In this document: positions 8,128 through 15,084 of the stretch, in pieces
Position numbering within the stretch: the stretch's first letter is position 1
Layout: the number at the start of each line of letters is the position of its first letter
Assembly (NCBI GenBank): GCA_043744275.1
Contig: JAYTUY010000198.1
Coordinates: 1-17,161 of the forward strand
Length of the DNA: 17,161 nt
Source of the DNA: JAAFJT01 sp043744275
GTDB taxonomy: Bacteria > Bacteroidota > Bacteroidia > Chitinophagales > Saprospiraceae
Reading direction: 5' to 3'
Program-made: the position numbers and the translations under genes
The notes under the pieces: generated by a model
What the model was told of the DNA's origin: nothing
Databases searched by the model: none
What the model saw: the letters and a program-made list of their open reading frames with translations, nothing else

Positions 8128-9003
8128 ATGTCAGTTTTAGTTAACAAAGATTCGCGCATCATTGTGCAAGGCTTCACAGGTAAAGAAGGTACTTTCCATG
8201 CAGAGCAAATGATCGAATACGGTACAAATGTAGTCGGTGGTGTAACACCAGGGAAAGGTGGTTCAGAACATTTAGGTCGCCCCGTTTTCAATACCGTCAT
8301 TGATGCCGTTGAGAAGGCTAAAGCCAATACGAGTATTATTTTCGTCCCTCCAAAGTTTGCAGCAGATGCCATCATGGAAGCAGCTGAGGCAGGCATTAAA
8401 GTAATTATCTGTATTACTGAGGGGATACCTGTTCAGGATATGTTGAAAGCAAAGGCTTATATTGAGAATAAAGATTGTCGATTAATTGGTCCAAACTGCC
8501 CAGGAGTCATTACGCCTGGTGAAGCAAAAGTAGGGATTATGCCTGGGTTTGTCTTCAAAAAAGGCTCAATAGGCATCGTTTCTAAATCAGGTACTTTGAC
8601 CTATGAAGCAGCTGACCAAGTAGTTAAAGCGGGTATGGGCATCACAACAGCTATCGGAATCGGCGGTGACCCTGTGATTGGTACTACGACGAAAGAAGCG
8701 GTCGAATTACTCATGAATGATCCTGAAACCGAAGCCATTGTTATTATTGGTGAAATCGGTGGAGGTATGGAAGCAGAAGCCGCTCATTGGATAAAAGAAA
8801 CAGGTAATAAAAAACCAGTGGTTGGTTTTATAGCTGGTCAAACAGCTCCCAAAGGTCGTAAAATGGGTCATGCAGGGGCGATTGTAGGCGGTGATGATGA
8901 TACTGCGGAAGCTAAAATGCGTATCTTAGCAGAGTGCGGCGTTCATGTTGTAAGTTCTCCTGCTGATATTGGAGCGACCATGAAAAAAATATTAGAAAAG
9001 TAA
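8128..9003 (+). CDS. sucD: succinyl-CoA synthetase (ADP/GDP-forming) alpha subunit
   Basis: This 291-residue cytoplasmic subunit, with SucC, converts succinyl-CoA plus NDP and phosphate to succinate, CoA and NTP in the TCA cycle. The N-terminal CoA-binding Rossmann domain shows GFTGKEGTFH (residues 15-24) and the loop GVTPGKGG (38-45). ICITEGIP (94-101) and LIGPNCPG (119-126) are family signatures. The phosphohistidine is His248 in GRKMGHAGAIVGG. The length and start match the family. The beta subunit gene sucC is not adjacent; split sucC and sucD are common in Bacteroidota, so this is not odd. The gene has its own putative promoter and a terminator, so it is probably monocistronic. One exact decamer copy falls on the conserved ITEG codons. 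Confidence 0.97.
   Translation: MSVLVNKDSRIIVQGFTGKEGTFHAEQMIEYGTNVVGGVTPGKGGSEHLGRPVFNTVIDAVEKAKANTSIIFVPPKFAADAIMEAAEAGIKVIICITEGIPVQDMLKAKAYIENKDCRLIGPNCPGVITPGEAKVGIMPGFVFKKGSIGIVSKSGTLTYEAADQVVKAGMGITTAIGIGGDPVIGTTTKEAVELLMNDPETEAIVIIGEIGGGMEAEAAHWIKETGNKKPVVGFIAGQTAPKGRKMGHAGAIVGGDDDTAEAKMRILAECGVHVVSSPADIGATMKKILEK
8415..8424 (+). repeat. TACTGAGGGG decamer, copy 8
   Basis: Exact decamer on the plus strand, coding for part of Ile-Thr-Glu-Gly in sucD. The residues are conserved in the family, so this copy may be constrained by protein sequence; only the codon choice is informative. Confidence 0.7.
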
Positions 9004-9066
9004 TTTTTCATTTTATTATGTACAAAGAATAGGGTATTTTATCAATTGATGGTAAAAAACTTTAAT

Positions 9067-9093
9067 AAAGCCTTCACTTATTGTGAGGGCTTT
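9067..9093 (+). terminator. rho-independent-type terminator after sucD
   Basis: AAAGCCTTCAC and GTGAGGGCTTT pair over 11 positions with one G-T pair around the loop TTATT. The T-rich tract after it (GTTAATTTT) is interrupted. It is 63 bases after the sucD stop and before the histidine kinase. Confidence 0.7.
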
Positions 9094-9149
9094 GTTAATT
9101 TTGGCAATAATCAAATTGATAACTTTTTACTGGTCTAAATACTCTACAA

Positions 9150-10895
9150 TTGACATACTTCCAGAGAACTATTGAAAAACTTATCCATCTCGTTACAAAA
9201 GATACTGATGGTTACGATGTAGTTGATTTTCGTATCGGAACGATAATCGGCACAACCATTCTTTTATGTTTTCCGCTGATTAATTATTTCTTCAAAAATA
9301 CTGTTCCTGATTACCCATTAGGAAGGAATATTTTGATTGTTATTCAAATATTTAGCATCTTGGCTTCCTATCGCTTTACTTTTTTTAAAAGATGGGGCAA
9401 TGAAATTGGCAATTTATTTTCTCTATTATTCGCTTTTTTAATTAATACCATAGTATTTGTTCATGGTTTTCCAATTAGAGATTCTGCTTTTGCCTTAATT
9501 GCTACATTCGCCATGATGGGCATGTTTAAAGTAAAAAGATTGATGTTGTATTACACATTTATCGTCAGTTCTTACCTGATTCTTCTTATTTTAATGAGTG
9601 ATATGGAAGCCGCTTCCAAATATTTTCTGGTTGTGACATTGGTTCCTTTGTTTAGCATAGGCATATATATGTTTAGTCTCAAATTAGATGCTGTTGAAGA
9701 ATTGAAAAAAAATGAAGGTGAATTGAAGCAGCGCGAGGCATGGTTTAGGAATATATTTGATAATGCACCAGTCGGTATTGTTTTATACGATGAATATCAT
9801 CATCCATTCAAATACAACAAATTTATTTTGGAATTGCTGGGTTATAGCGAAATGGAATTATCTCAAGTAGGCATCCAAAACCTTGTTCAGCCAGACGATA
9901 TGATTCTTGAAAATGAGTTTTTTAATTTTCAGAATGATGATAAGCCTCATTTTTTCGAACAAAGACTTCATACTAAGGATGGAAAACAACTTTGGGTGCG
10001 TATTAAAATTGCTAAAATGTCAATTGATAATCGAGATTTTACTATTTCAATGTACAATGATATAACTGTTGAAAAAAATATTGATATTCAATTAAGAGAA
10101 TCATCTCAGCAGCTTAAATCTCAAAACGAAGCTTTAGAAGAATTCAGCTATGTTATTTCGCATGACTTGCAAGAACCATTGAGGATGATTACAAGTTTTA
10201 GCCAAATTATTCAAAACAGATATATTTTTAAATTGAACAATGAACAAGCCAATACTGACTTCGCTTATGTGATTGATGGTGCTAAACGGATGAGCAATTT
10301 GATTAAAGATATGCTCGAATATTCGAGATGGACAGCAAAATCTCTTCCAGTAGAAAGGGTAGATACAAGAGAAGTTTTAGCTGAAACGCTTCAAAATTTG
10401 ACTTATCGCCTTTCAAGTAGTCAAGCCGAGATATTGACCGATGATTTGCCAATTATTTTTACAAATAAACTGATGCTTGGGCAGGTATTTCAAAATTTGA
10501 TAGGAAATGCTGTTAGATATCGGCACCCTGATAGGTTGCCTTTAATCACAATTAAAGTAGAAAAACGATTGTTTGATATTCAATTTTCAATCAAAGACAA
10601 TGGTTTAGGATTTGAAGAAAAATATAAAGATCGGATATTTGGTATTTTTCAACGCTTATATCCTGATAAGGGAAGCGGCACAGGCATGGGTTTGGCTATT
10701 TGTAAACGGATTATTGAAAAACAAGGTGGGACAATATGGGCAGAATCTATACTCAATGAGGGGTCAACTTTCTTCTTTACATTGCCTTATAGGGAAATAA
10801 ATACTCTTGGAAATGAATACAAAATTTCCGAAGATAGTTCAAAAAGAGAAATATTAAAGACAAATGTTAATAGAAACTTGACTTTTGCACAATAA
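9150..10895 (+). CDS. membrane-bound PAS-domain sensor histidine kinase
   Basis: This 581-residue kinase has an N-terminal membrane domain with about five or six hydrophobic segments between residues 30 and 178. A short linker and a PAS domain follow (about 195-310, including FRNIFDNAPVGIVLYDE and the C-terminal TVEKN). The dimerisation domain carries the H-box FSYVISHDLQEP, with the phosphorylated His338. The ATPase domain has the N-box QNLIGNAVRY (Asn453), DNGLGF (483-488) and GTGMGL (510-515). The SHDLQEPLR form is common in Bacteroidota and phytochrome-like kinases. The best start is TTG at 9150, since the frame opens at 9123 and offers no ATG before residue 122; this start is uncertain. 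No response regulator is adjacent, so the kinase is an orphan and its signal and partner are unknown. Confidence 0.93.
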   Translation: MTYFQRTIEKLIHLVTKDTDGYDVVDFRIGTIIGTTILLCFPLINYFFKNTVPDYPLGRNILIVIQIFSILASYRFTFFKRWGNEIGNLFSLLFAFLINTIVFVHGFPIRDSAFALIATFAMMGMFKVKRLMLYYTFIVSSYLILLILMSDMEAASKYFLVVTLVPLFSIGIYMFSLKLDAVEELKKNEGELKQREAWFRNIFDNAPVGIVLYDEYHHPFKYNKFILELLGYSEMELSQVGIQNLVQPDDMILENEFFNFQNDDKPHFFEQRLHTKDGKQLWVRIKIAKMSIDNRDFTISMYNDITVEKNIDIQLRESSQQLKSQNEALEEFSYVISHDLQEPLRMITSFSQIIQNRYIFKLNNEQANTDFAYVIDGAKRMSNLIKDMLEYSRWTAKSLPVERVDTREVLAETLQNLTYRLSSSQAEILTDDLPIIFTNKLMLGQVFQNLIGNAVRYRHPDRLPLITIKVEKRLFDIQFSIKDNGLGFEEKYKDRIFGIFQRLYPDKGSGTGMGLAICKRIIEKQGGTIWAESILNEGSTFFFTLPYREINTLGNEYKISEDSSKREILKTNVNRNLTFAQ

Positions 10896-10904
10896 TTGAT
10901 GCTA

Positions 10905-11465
10905 TTATTTTAAAGAAATATAAATGATGATGACAAAAAGGAGGGCAATAATCAATAAAAGAAAAGAAAAACGAGAGTTTGTTCGGTATATATTATAAAG
11001 CTTTTCCATTGCGTTTTGCCAAGTCAACTTGTCGGTGGTTCTTTCATTGCCATAGACATAATATTTCTGTTTGCCTTTTCGCGCTTGATCGCCATGTTTT
11101 TTCAAAATAAAAAAATCGTCATTTAAAAAGGTCAAGTCAAACAGATTGCTTTTCCCACCATATTCTACAATCAGCGTATTAGAATCCTTCAAATAACGCC
11201 AAGTGCCTTTCGTAATATCACCATCAATCGAAATTAGATACTCACCTTCGGGCATAAAAATATGCAAAACCACTTCATGATACGTATCTGTATCTCTTAT
11301 TTCTTTCCATCGTTTGCCTACATAAAATTTCTCTTCCCACAAGTCTTCGCTCCACGATTGAATGCGTGGCACAATGAACTCTATGTGCTGTTCCATATTT
11401 TCAAGGTCTTGAGGCAAATCCAGCTCAAACAAACCCGATATATTATCCCAAATTTTACTTTCCAA
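10905..11465 (-). CDS. C-terminally membrane-anchored protein of unknown function
   Basis: This 186-residue protein has a soluble N-terminal part of about 160 residues and one hydrophobic segment at about 167-185 (FSFLLLIIALLFVIIIYISL), followed only by a Lys, so it looks tail-anchored. The soluble part is predicted beta-rich, and the stretch GTWRYLKDSNTLIVEY recalls lipocalin-like or calycin strands, but I cannot assign a family. There is no signal peptide, so the domain is probably cytoplasmic. The likely start is TTG at 11463-11465; an ATG at residue 24 is an alternative. It lies 53 bases downstream of cmk on the same strand and may be cotranscribed with it. Its stop is 9 bases from the convergent histidine kinase stop. 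Confidence 0.65.
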   Translation of the reverse strand: MESKIWDNISGLFELDLPQDLENMEQHIEFIVPRIQSWSEDLWEEKFYVGKRWKEIRDTDTYHEVVLHIFMPEGEYLISIDGDITKGTWRYLKDSNTLIVEYGGKSNLFDLTFLNDDFFILKKHGDQARKGKQKYYVYGNERTTDKLTWQNAMEKLYNIYRTNSRFSFLLLIIALLFVIIIYISLK

Positions 11466-11508
11466 TGATTGATAAATCTAAAAAAAAATTTACTTAAAAC
11501 CCTTTTTA

Positions 11509-11518
11509 TACTGAGGGG
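11509..11518 (+). repeat. TACTGAGGGG decamer, copy 9
   Basis: Exact decamer on the plus strand, directly abutting the cmk stop codon (11519-11521). The context TTTATACTGAGGGGTCATTT is shared, with one extra G, with the antisense of copy 13. Confidence 0.9.
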
Positions 11519-12217
11519 TCATTTTTTTAATTGATTCTGAAGCTCTTCAAATTTAATAATTTCAACCAAATCCAACACTTTTTGAAGCTGTTCATCGGGT
11601 GTCATGAACGAATTATCTATCAAAATAGCGTCATTTGCTTGCCGTAAAGGGCTATCAGCTCGGTTTGAATCAATCAAATCTCGCTCAGTCAGATTGTTTT
11701 TGACAACTTCAAAGGGCGTTTCCTCTCCTTTGGCTTTCATTTCATCGAAGCGGCGTTGCGCCCGAATATCTGTATCAGCTGTTAAAAATATTTTCAGTTC
11801 CGCTTCTGGAAAAACGACAGTGCCAATATCTCTACCGTCCATTACTATCCCTTTTCGCCTACCCATGCGCTTTTGTTGAGCCACTAAAGCGCGTCTCACA
11901 TCAGAAATAGTCGAAACAGGGCTTACCATTTCTGATACCCGCATGGTTCTGATTTGTTTCTCAACGTCTTCACCGTTCAAAAAAACATGGTTGCCTTCAG
12001 CTGTTCTTTCAAAGTGTATCTCAATTTTAGTCAAAGCTTCGCGAACCTCAGCGAGGTCGTTAATATCTACAGTATTATCGAGAAGATAGAGGGTGACGGC
12101 GCGATACATTGCGCCCGTATCCACGTAGGCGTAATGCAATGATTTGGCGAGTGCTTTAGCAAGCGTACTTTTCCCACAGGATGAATAGCCATCAATGGCA
12201 ATTATTATTCGTTTCAT
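11519..12217 (-). CDS. cmk: (d)CMP kinase (cytidylate kinase)
   Basis: This 232-residue cytoplasmic enzyme phosphorylates CMP and dCMP with ATP. The P-loop GYSSCGKST follows the first strand (MKRIIIAID), then come DTGAMYRAVTLY, the family signature MDGRDIGTVVFPEAELKIFLTA, and the lid-type RRFDEMKAKG plus RDLIDSNRADSPL. I place the start at the ATG 12215-12217, where the family's N-terminus begins; an upstream in-frame ATG at 12254-12256 would add 13 residues not typical of the family. The gene follows a 149-base intergenic region containing a strong inverted repeat, so it likely has its own promoter, though I see no TAnnTTTG box. A downstream gene of unknown function may share the transcript. 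Confidence 0.95.
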   Translation of the reverse strand: MKRIIIAIDGYSSCGKSTLAKALAKSLHYAYVDTGAMYRAVTLYLLDNTVDINDLAEVREALTKIEIHFERTAEGNHVFLNGEDVEKQIRTMRVSEMVSPVSTISDVRRALVAQQKRMGRRKGIVMDGRDIGTVVFPEAELKIFLTADTDIRAQRRFDEMKAKGEETPFEVVKNNLTERDLIDSNRADSPLRQANDAILIDNSFMTPDEQLQKVLDLVEIIKFEELQNQLKK

Positions 12218-12282
12218 TTCAGGGGATAAAATTAATTTTAAACTTTCAGAGTACACAACTTTCGGCTAAAAACCTTTTCAAA

Positions 12283-12359
12283 TAACACATAGTCACAGTA
12301 GAACCCACAGGAAAAACTATGTGTTCTACTGTGACTATGTATTAAAAAATTATGTGTTA
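12283..12359. terminator. nested inverted repeats, terminator of the minus operon
   Basis: Arms 12287-12304 and 12323-12340 are perfectly complementary over 18 bases around an 18-base loop. An outer pair, TAACACATA (12283-12291) and TATGTGTTA (12351-12359), is also complementary and would compete with it. Read on the minus strand the element starts seven bases after the aminotransferase stop codon, so it can terminate that operon upstream of cmk. Confidence 0.6.
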
Positions 12360-12365
12360 AGAACC

Positions 12366-13190
12366 TTATCTCGTTTTCGCTATCAATTTATCATACATTT
12401 TGCTTGAAAAATCAAAAGCATAATTTTTATCCTCAAAAGTGTCCACCCAACGGATGCCTTGTATGGCATTGGTATAAAAAACCTCTTCGGCATCTCGCAC
12501 CATTTCCAGGCTGACATTGGTTTCTTCCACAACAATATTGTGTTCGTTGGCAATATCCATAACCACCAATCGCATCACACCGCCGACACAACCACTTGAT
12601 AATGAAGGCGTTATAAGTTTATTTTCTTTTAATAAAAAAATATTAGATGCAATGCCCTCTGCGACATACCCCTCAGTATTGAGCATCAAAACGTCCTCCC
12701 AACTGTTTTCTTTGGCATAAATACCTGCTAAAACATAGGGCAATCCATTGCTTGTTTTGAAAGCAGAATAGAGCGTCGAGCGCAATTTATAGTCTTTAAA
12801 AACGCCAATAGTCAAGCCCAAATCATTGAAAGGGAAATGGCGATCGGGCAGGGTAGAGGTTTCTATAAAGAAGTCTATATTATTGGTGGTGGGTGTATAA
12901 TTGCCGCCTTCCTCTCGCCAAATCGCTAATCGCACACGACATGAGGGCATATTTTCTATCACTTTTGAAATCTCATTTCTCAAATAATGAATATTCAAGT
13001 AAGTCGGAATCGTCATTTTCAAAGCCTTCATACCCCTCAGTAAACGCTCGAAATGGTAGTTGAAAAACGGCATTTTACCATTTATAACCCGAATACTTTC
13101 AAACAAACCGTCGCCATAGCGAAATGCTCGATTTTGTCCATTGAATACTTTATCGTCATCTTCGTAAACACTGCCATTGAAATTAATCAT
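12366..13190 (-). CDS. class IV PLP-dependent aminotransferase / aminodeoxychorismate lyase-like
   Basis: This 274-residue fold-type IV PLP enzyme belongs with branched-chain aminotransferases and 4-amino-4-deoxychorismate lyase (PabC). The N-terminus MINFNGSVYEDDDKVFNGQN and RAFRYGDGLFESIRV (21-35) are family hallmarks. The PLP-binding lysine is most likely Lys145 in AFKTSNGLPYVLA. The next motif, LNTEGYVAEGIASNIFL, contains the conserved glutamate that contacts the pyridine nitrogen, and GCVGGVMR the phosphate loop. Its size and short first loop favour a PabC-like or D-amino-acid-type member over IlvE, but the substrate cannot be fixed. Its ATG follows the nucleotidase stop by three bases, so the two are an operon. 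Two exact decamers occur, one in the conserved NTEGY segment and one read in another frame as Leu-Leu-Arg-Gly. Confidence 0.87.
   Translation of the reverse strand: MINFNGSVYEDDDKVFNGQNRAFRYGDGLFESIRVINGKMPFFNYHFERLLRGMKALKMTIPTYLNIHYLRNEISKVIENMPSCRVRLAIWREEGGNYTPTTNNIDFFIETSTLPDRHFPFNDLGLTIGVFKDYKLRSTLYSAFKTSNGLPYVLAGIYAKENSWEDVLMLNTEGYVAEGIASNIFLLKENKLITPSLSSGCVGGVMRLVVMDIANEHNIVVEETNVSLEMVRDAEEVFYTNAIQGIRWVDTFEDKNYAFDFSSKMYDKLIAKTR
12669..12678 (-). repeat. TACTGAGGGG decamer, copy 10
   Basis: Exact decamer on the minus strand in the context AATACTGAGGGGTAT, the same 15 bases as copies 3 and 5. It is read as Asn-Thr-Glu-Gly-Tyr in the aminotransferase. Confidence 0.9.
13033..13042 (-). 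repeat. TACTGAGGGG decamer, copy 11
   Basis: Exact decamer on the minus strand, followed by TAT. It is read in a different frame (TTA CTG AGG GGT, Leu-Leu-Arg-Gly) from the other copy in the same gene, which argues for a DNA-level signal. Confidence 0.9.
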
Positions 13191-13193
13191 GCT

Positions 13194-14759
13194 TTATGGT
13201 TTTGTTTTTTTCAAATAATCAATCAATGCTTTGCGAATATCGTTGCGCAAATCCGTCGCATCATTAGGGTCAGGCTTTTGAATATTGGACACATTTGGGT
13301 TGGCTTCAGTAAAAAATTCAAAATTCCCTTCTTTGCCGCTGATAAGAAAATCATTGGTCATAACGTGGTAAATTTTAGCATCATCTAAGGCTAAGTTATT
13401 GATTTTGAACGTTTTATCTGCTTCATTGTAGCTAATTTTATCCCATTGCAAATAGCCGCCTTTATCTACATTGAGCAAACCCGTCGTCAATACCCTTCTT
13501 AATTCAACGCCTTTTATATCAAATTCATAGAGCTTACCGCCGTAGGGCAAAATCCGCACAATATCGGCTTGAGTAACCGTCCCTTTCACTTGGTCATCTA
13601 TCCGCACCGAGCCACTGTTGAAAAAAGTGCAATCGACTGGTTTTTTAGCTGTAGCCGTCATGGCTTTTGTAATGACGTTGCCCATATTATTTTGCTGTTT
13701 GCGAATAAATGCCGAACGACCGTCTAAAGTTTCCTTCAATTCCACGACCATTTCTTCGGGATTGAAGCCCGCAGACTTGAAAGATTTGTCTGCAATATCC
13801 GTCCATTTTTTCACCACAGCTGCTACTGAGGGGTCTTCCTGAATGGTGTTATCAACTTTTATTAAATTAGAATTAATACGTAACTCCTTGGTTTTCAATG
13901 TGTAAGAGCAGCGGTGAACCCAAACTGTAATGGCATTAGCATCCGCTTTGGCGATGATGGTTTTGCCAACTTGGTGGCGCATATTATTGTGTTCGTGTCC
14001 GCCCATGATGAGTGATACCGAGGGGTTCTGATCAGCCACCTCTTTATCGTCCTCGATAGCCAAATGTGTCAAGCCTACTGTCACATCCGATTCTTTTTTA
14101 AGCACCTCTTCAATAATGCTATTCGACCGTTCAAAAACATTGGTATAATGGATATAATCTTTTTTAGTAGCATCCAAAACGACACTGAACATGCCTATTT
14201 TAGCCGATTCGCCTGATGCCCCGTCCTTCACATCTATAATTTTATATTCTGGAAAAAAGGTATTTTCAGGATCTTTTGAACGGCTAAATGGTTCAATATT
14301 TTCGCCAGCTTGATGAAAAGCATTACTCGAAATCCATTCAAATTGCGATTCATCAATGCGTTTTTGCAAATCCACAAAATCGAGGTCAAATTCATGATTG
14401 CCAAAGCAGACATAATTAACGCCTGTGGCATTCATCACTTCCACCATTTGTTTGCCTTTGATGCCTTCGCCTTGATATTTTAAAGTACCAATCAACGAAG
14501 GGTTGAGAAAATCGCCCGCCATAACGGTAAAAGTGTTAGGATTTTCAGCCAAAAGTTGTTTTCTGATAGTGGCTACTCGCGCCATGCCGCCTATTTTGCC
14601 GCCATCGAGTGCCCCAATTTCATAAACATCATTCATTTGGAGAAAAATCCATTCGACTTTACCATCAGGCACACCATAAACGGATGTCGCTTTTTTAGCG
14701 GTGGAGCAAGCAATATTTGCAAGGATTAAAGCGATAATAAGCAGGCGAATGACTTTCAT
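13194..14759 (-). CDS. 5'-nucleotidase / metallophosphatase family lipoprotein
   Basis: This 521-residue envelope protein resembles UshA-type bifunctional metallophosphatases, which hydrolyse nucleotides or related phosphoesters. The likely start is the ATG at 14757-14759, giving a signal peptide with Cys18 in a lipobox-like NIAC; an upstream in-frame ATG would add 14 untypical residues. The calcineurin-like domain shows MNDVYEI (42-48), AGDFLNP (81-87), GNHEFD (120-125), GLTHLA and GGHEHNN. The C-terminal 5'-nucleotidase domain runs from about residue 330 (ELKETLDGRSAFIR, FFNSGSVR, LPYGGKLYEFDIKG). The first metal motif has Tyr46 where classical members have His (D-x-H), a change I recall in a Bacteroidota subgroup, so the substrate may differ from UshA. 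It is the first gene of an operon with the aminotransferase. Confidence 0.87.
   Translation of the reverse strand: MKVIRLLIIALILANIACSTAKKATSVYGVPDGKVEWIFLQMNDVYEIGALDGGKIGGMARVATIRKQLLAENPNTFTVMAGDFLNPSLIGTLKYQGEGIKGKQMVEVMNATGVNYVCFGNHEFDLDFVDLQKRIDESQFEWISSNAFHQAGENIEPFSRSKDPENTFFPEYKIIDVKDGASGESAKIGMFSVVLDATKKDYIHYTNVFERSNSIIEEVLKKESDVTVGLTHLAIEDDKEVADQNPSVSLIMGGHEHNNMRHQVGKTIIAKADANAITVWVHRCSYTLKTKELRINSNLIKVDNTIQEDPSVAAVVKKWTDIADKSFKSAGFNPEEMVVELKETLDGRSAFIRKQQNNMGNVITKAMTATAKKPVDCTFFNSGSVRIDDQVKGTVTQADIVRILPYGGKLYEFDIKGVELRRVLTTGLLNVDKGGYLQWDKISYNEADKTFKINNLALDDAKIYHVMTNDFLISGKEGNFEFFTEANPNVSNIQKPDPNDATDLRNDIRKALIDYLKKTKP
13824..13833 (+). repeat. TACTGAGGGG decamer, copy 12
   Basis: Exact decamer on the plus strand, antisense within the nucleotidase gene, where the coding strand reads Asp-Pro-Ser-Val-Ala. 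Confidence 0.9.
14016..14025 (+). repeat. near-match decamer (TACCGAGGGG)
   Basis: One mismatch from the decamer (C for T at the fourth position). It is antisense in the nucleotidase gene and encodes Asn-Pro-Ser-Val-Ser, like copy 12, in the same gene. It may be a mutated copy. Confidence 0.4.
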
Positions 14760-14798
14760 AATGTCTTTGTTTAATGATTTTAAAGTAGAGGGAAGGAG

Positions 14799-14806
14799 CA
14801 AATTTA
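14799..14806 (-). promoter_or_regulatory. putative -7 box for the nucleotidase operon
   Basis: On the minus strand this reads TAAATTTG, matching TAnnTTTG, 39 bases before the chosen ATG. This supports the downstream start over the upstream one. No clear TTTG is present at the -33 position. Confidence 0.4.
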
Positions 14807-14840
14807 AGATAAAATTTAAATATAGGATTTAAAAAATGAC

Positions 14841-14850
14841 CCCCTCAGTA
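14841..14850 (-). repeat. TACTGAGGGG decamer, copy 13
   Basis: Exact decamer on the minus strand with five Gs, intergenic. Its plus-strand context AAAAAATGACCCC...CAGTATAAA repeats the sequence around the cmk stop codon and copy 9, apart from one C. Confidence 0.9.
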
Positions 14851-14917
14851 TAAATGCCAAAGAGGCTGTCTCAAAAGTTATTAGTTATTGAGTTATTAAT
14901 TTATTTTTGTTTTGAGA

Positions 14918-14947
14918 TTTTTTGTCATTCAGAAGCAATCTTTTTTT
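14918..14947 (+). repeat. dispersed intergenic repeat, single arm
   Basis: TTTTTTGTCATTCAG is identical to the first 15 bases of the inverted repeat at 556, followed by a similar but diverged GCAATCTTTTTTT. The second arm is not present here, so this may be half of a degraded hairpin element. Confidence 0.55.
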
Positions 14948-14993
14948 GTTAGGTTAATTTTCATAAAATATTGATATTCAATGAGTTGCAATT

Positions 14994-15011
14994 TTAGAAC
15001 AAATGTTCTAA
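14994..15011. promoter_or_regulatory. palindrome 1, TTAGAACA-AA-TGTTCTAA
   Basis: A perfect 8+8 inverted repeat with a 2-base centre, the form of a dimeric repressor operator. Its core GAACAAATGTTC fits the GAAC-N4-GTTC pattern of Gram-positive-type LexA boxes. It is the first of four in this region. Confidence 0.65.
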
Positions 15012-15084
15012 GTGCATATTTCTCAATGCTTATCTGATTTTTAAAAGGGTGAAAATTTGCAGTTTTATTTAATTTCAAATAAAA

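Noticed and set aside
9096..9103. TAATTTTG as a -7 box for the histidine kinase
   Set aside because: It overlaps the T-rich tail of the sucD terminator and has no TTTG at suitable spacing, so I did not list it as a promoter.
10748..10757. AATGAGGGGTC as another decamer copy
   Set aside because: It keeps only the TGAGGGGT part and falls on the conserved Asn-Glu-Gly-Ser of the kinase ATPase domain, so chance and protein constraint explain it.
12231..12365. The hairpin region as a small RNA or riboswitch for cmk
   Set aside because: There is no recognisable aptamer, and its position just after the aminotransferase stop fits a terminator better.
13053..13388. A 111-codon plus-strand frame across the nucleotidase/aminotransferase junction
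   Set aside because: It runs antisense to two well-supported genes of an operon.
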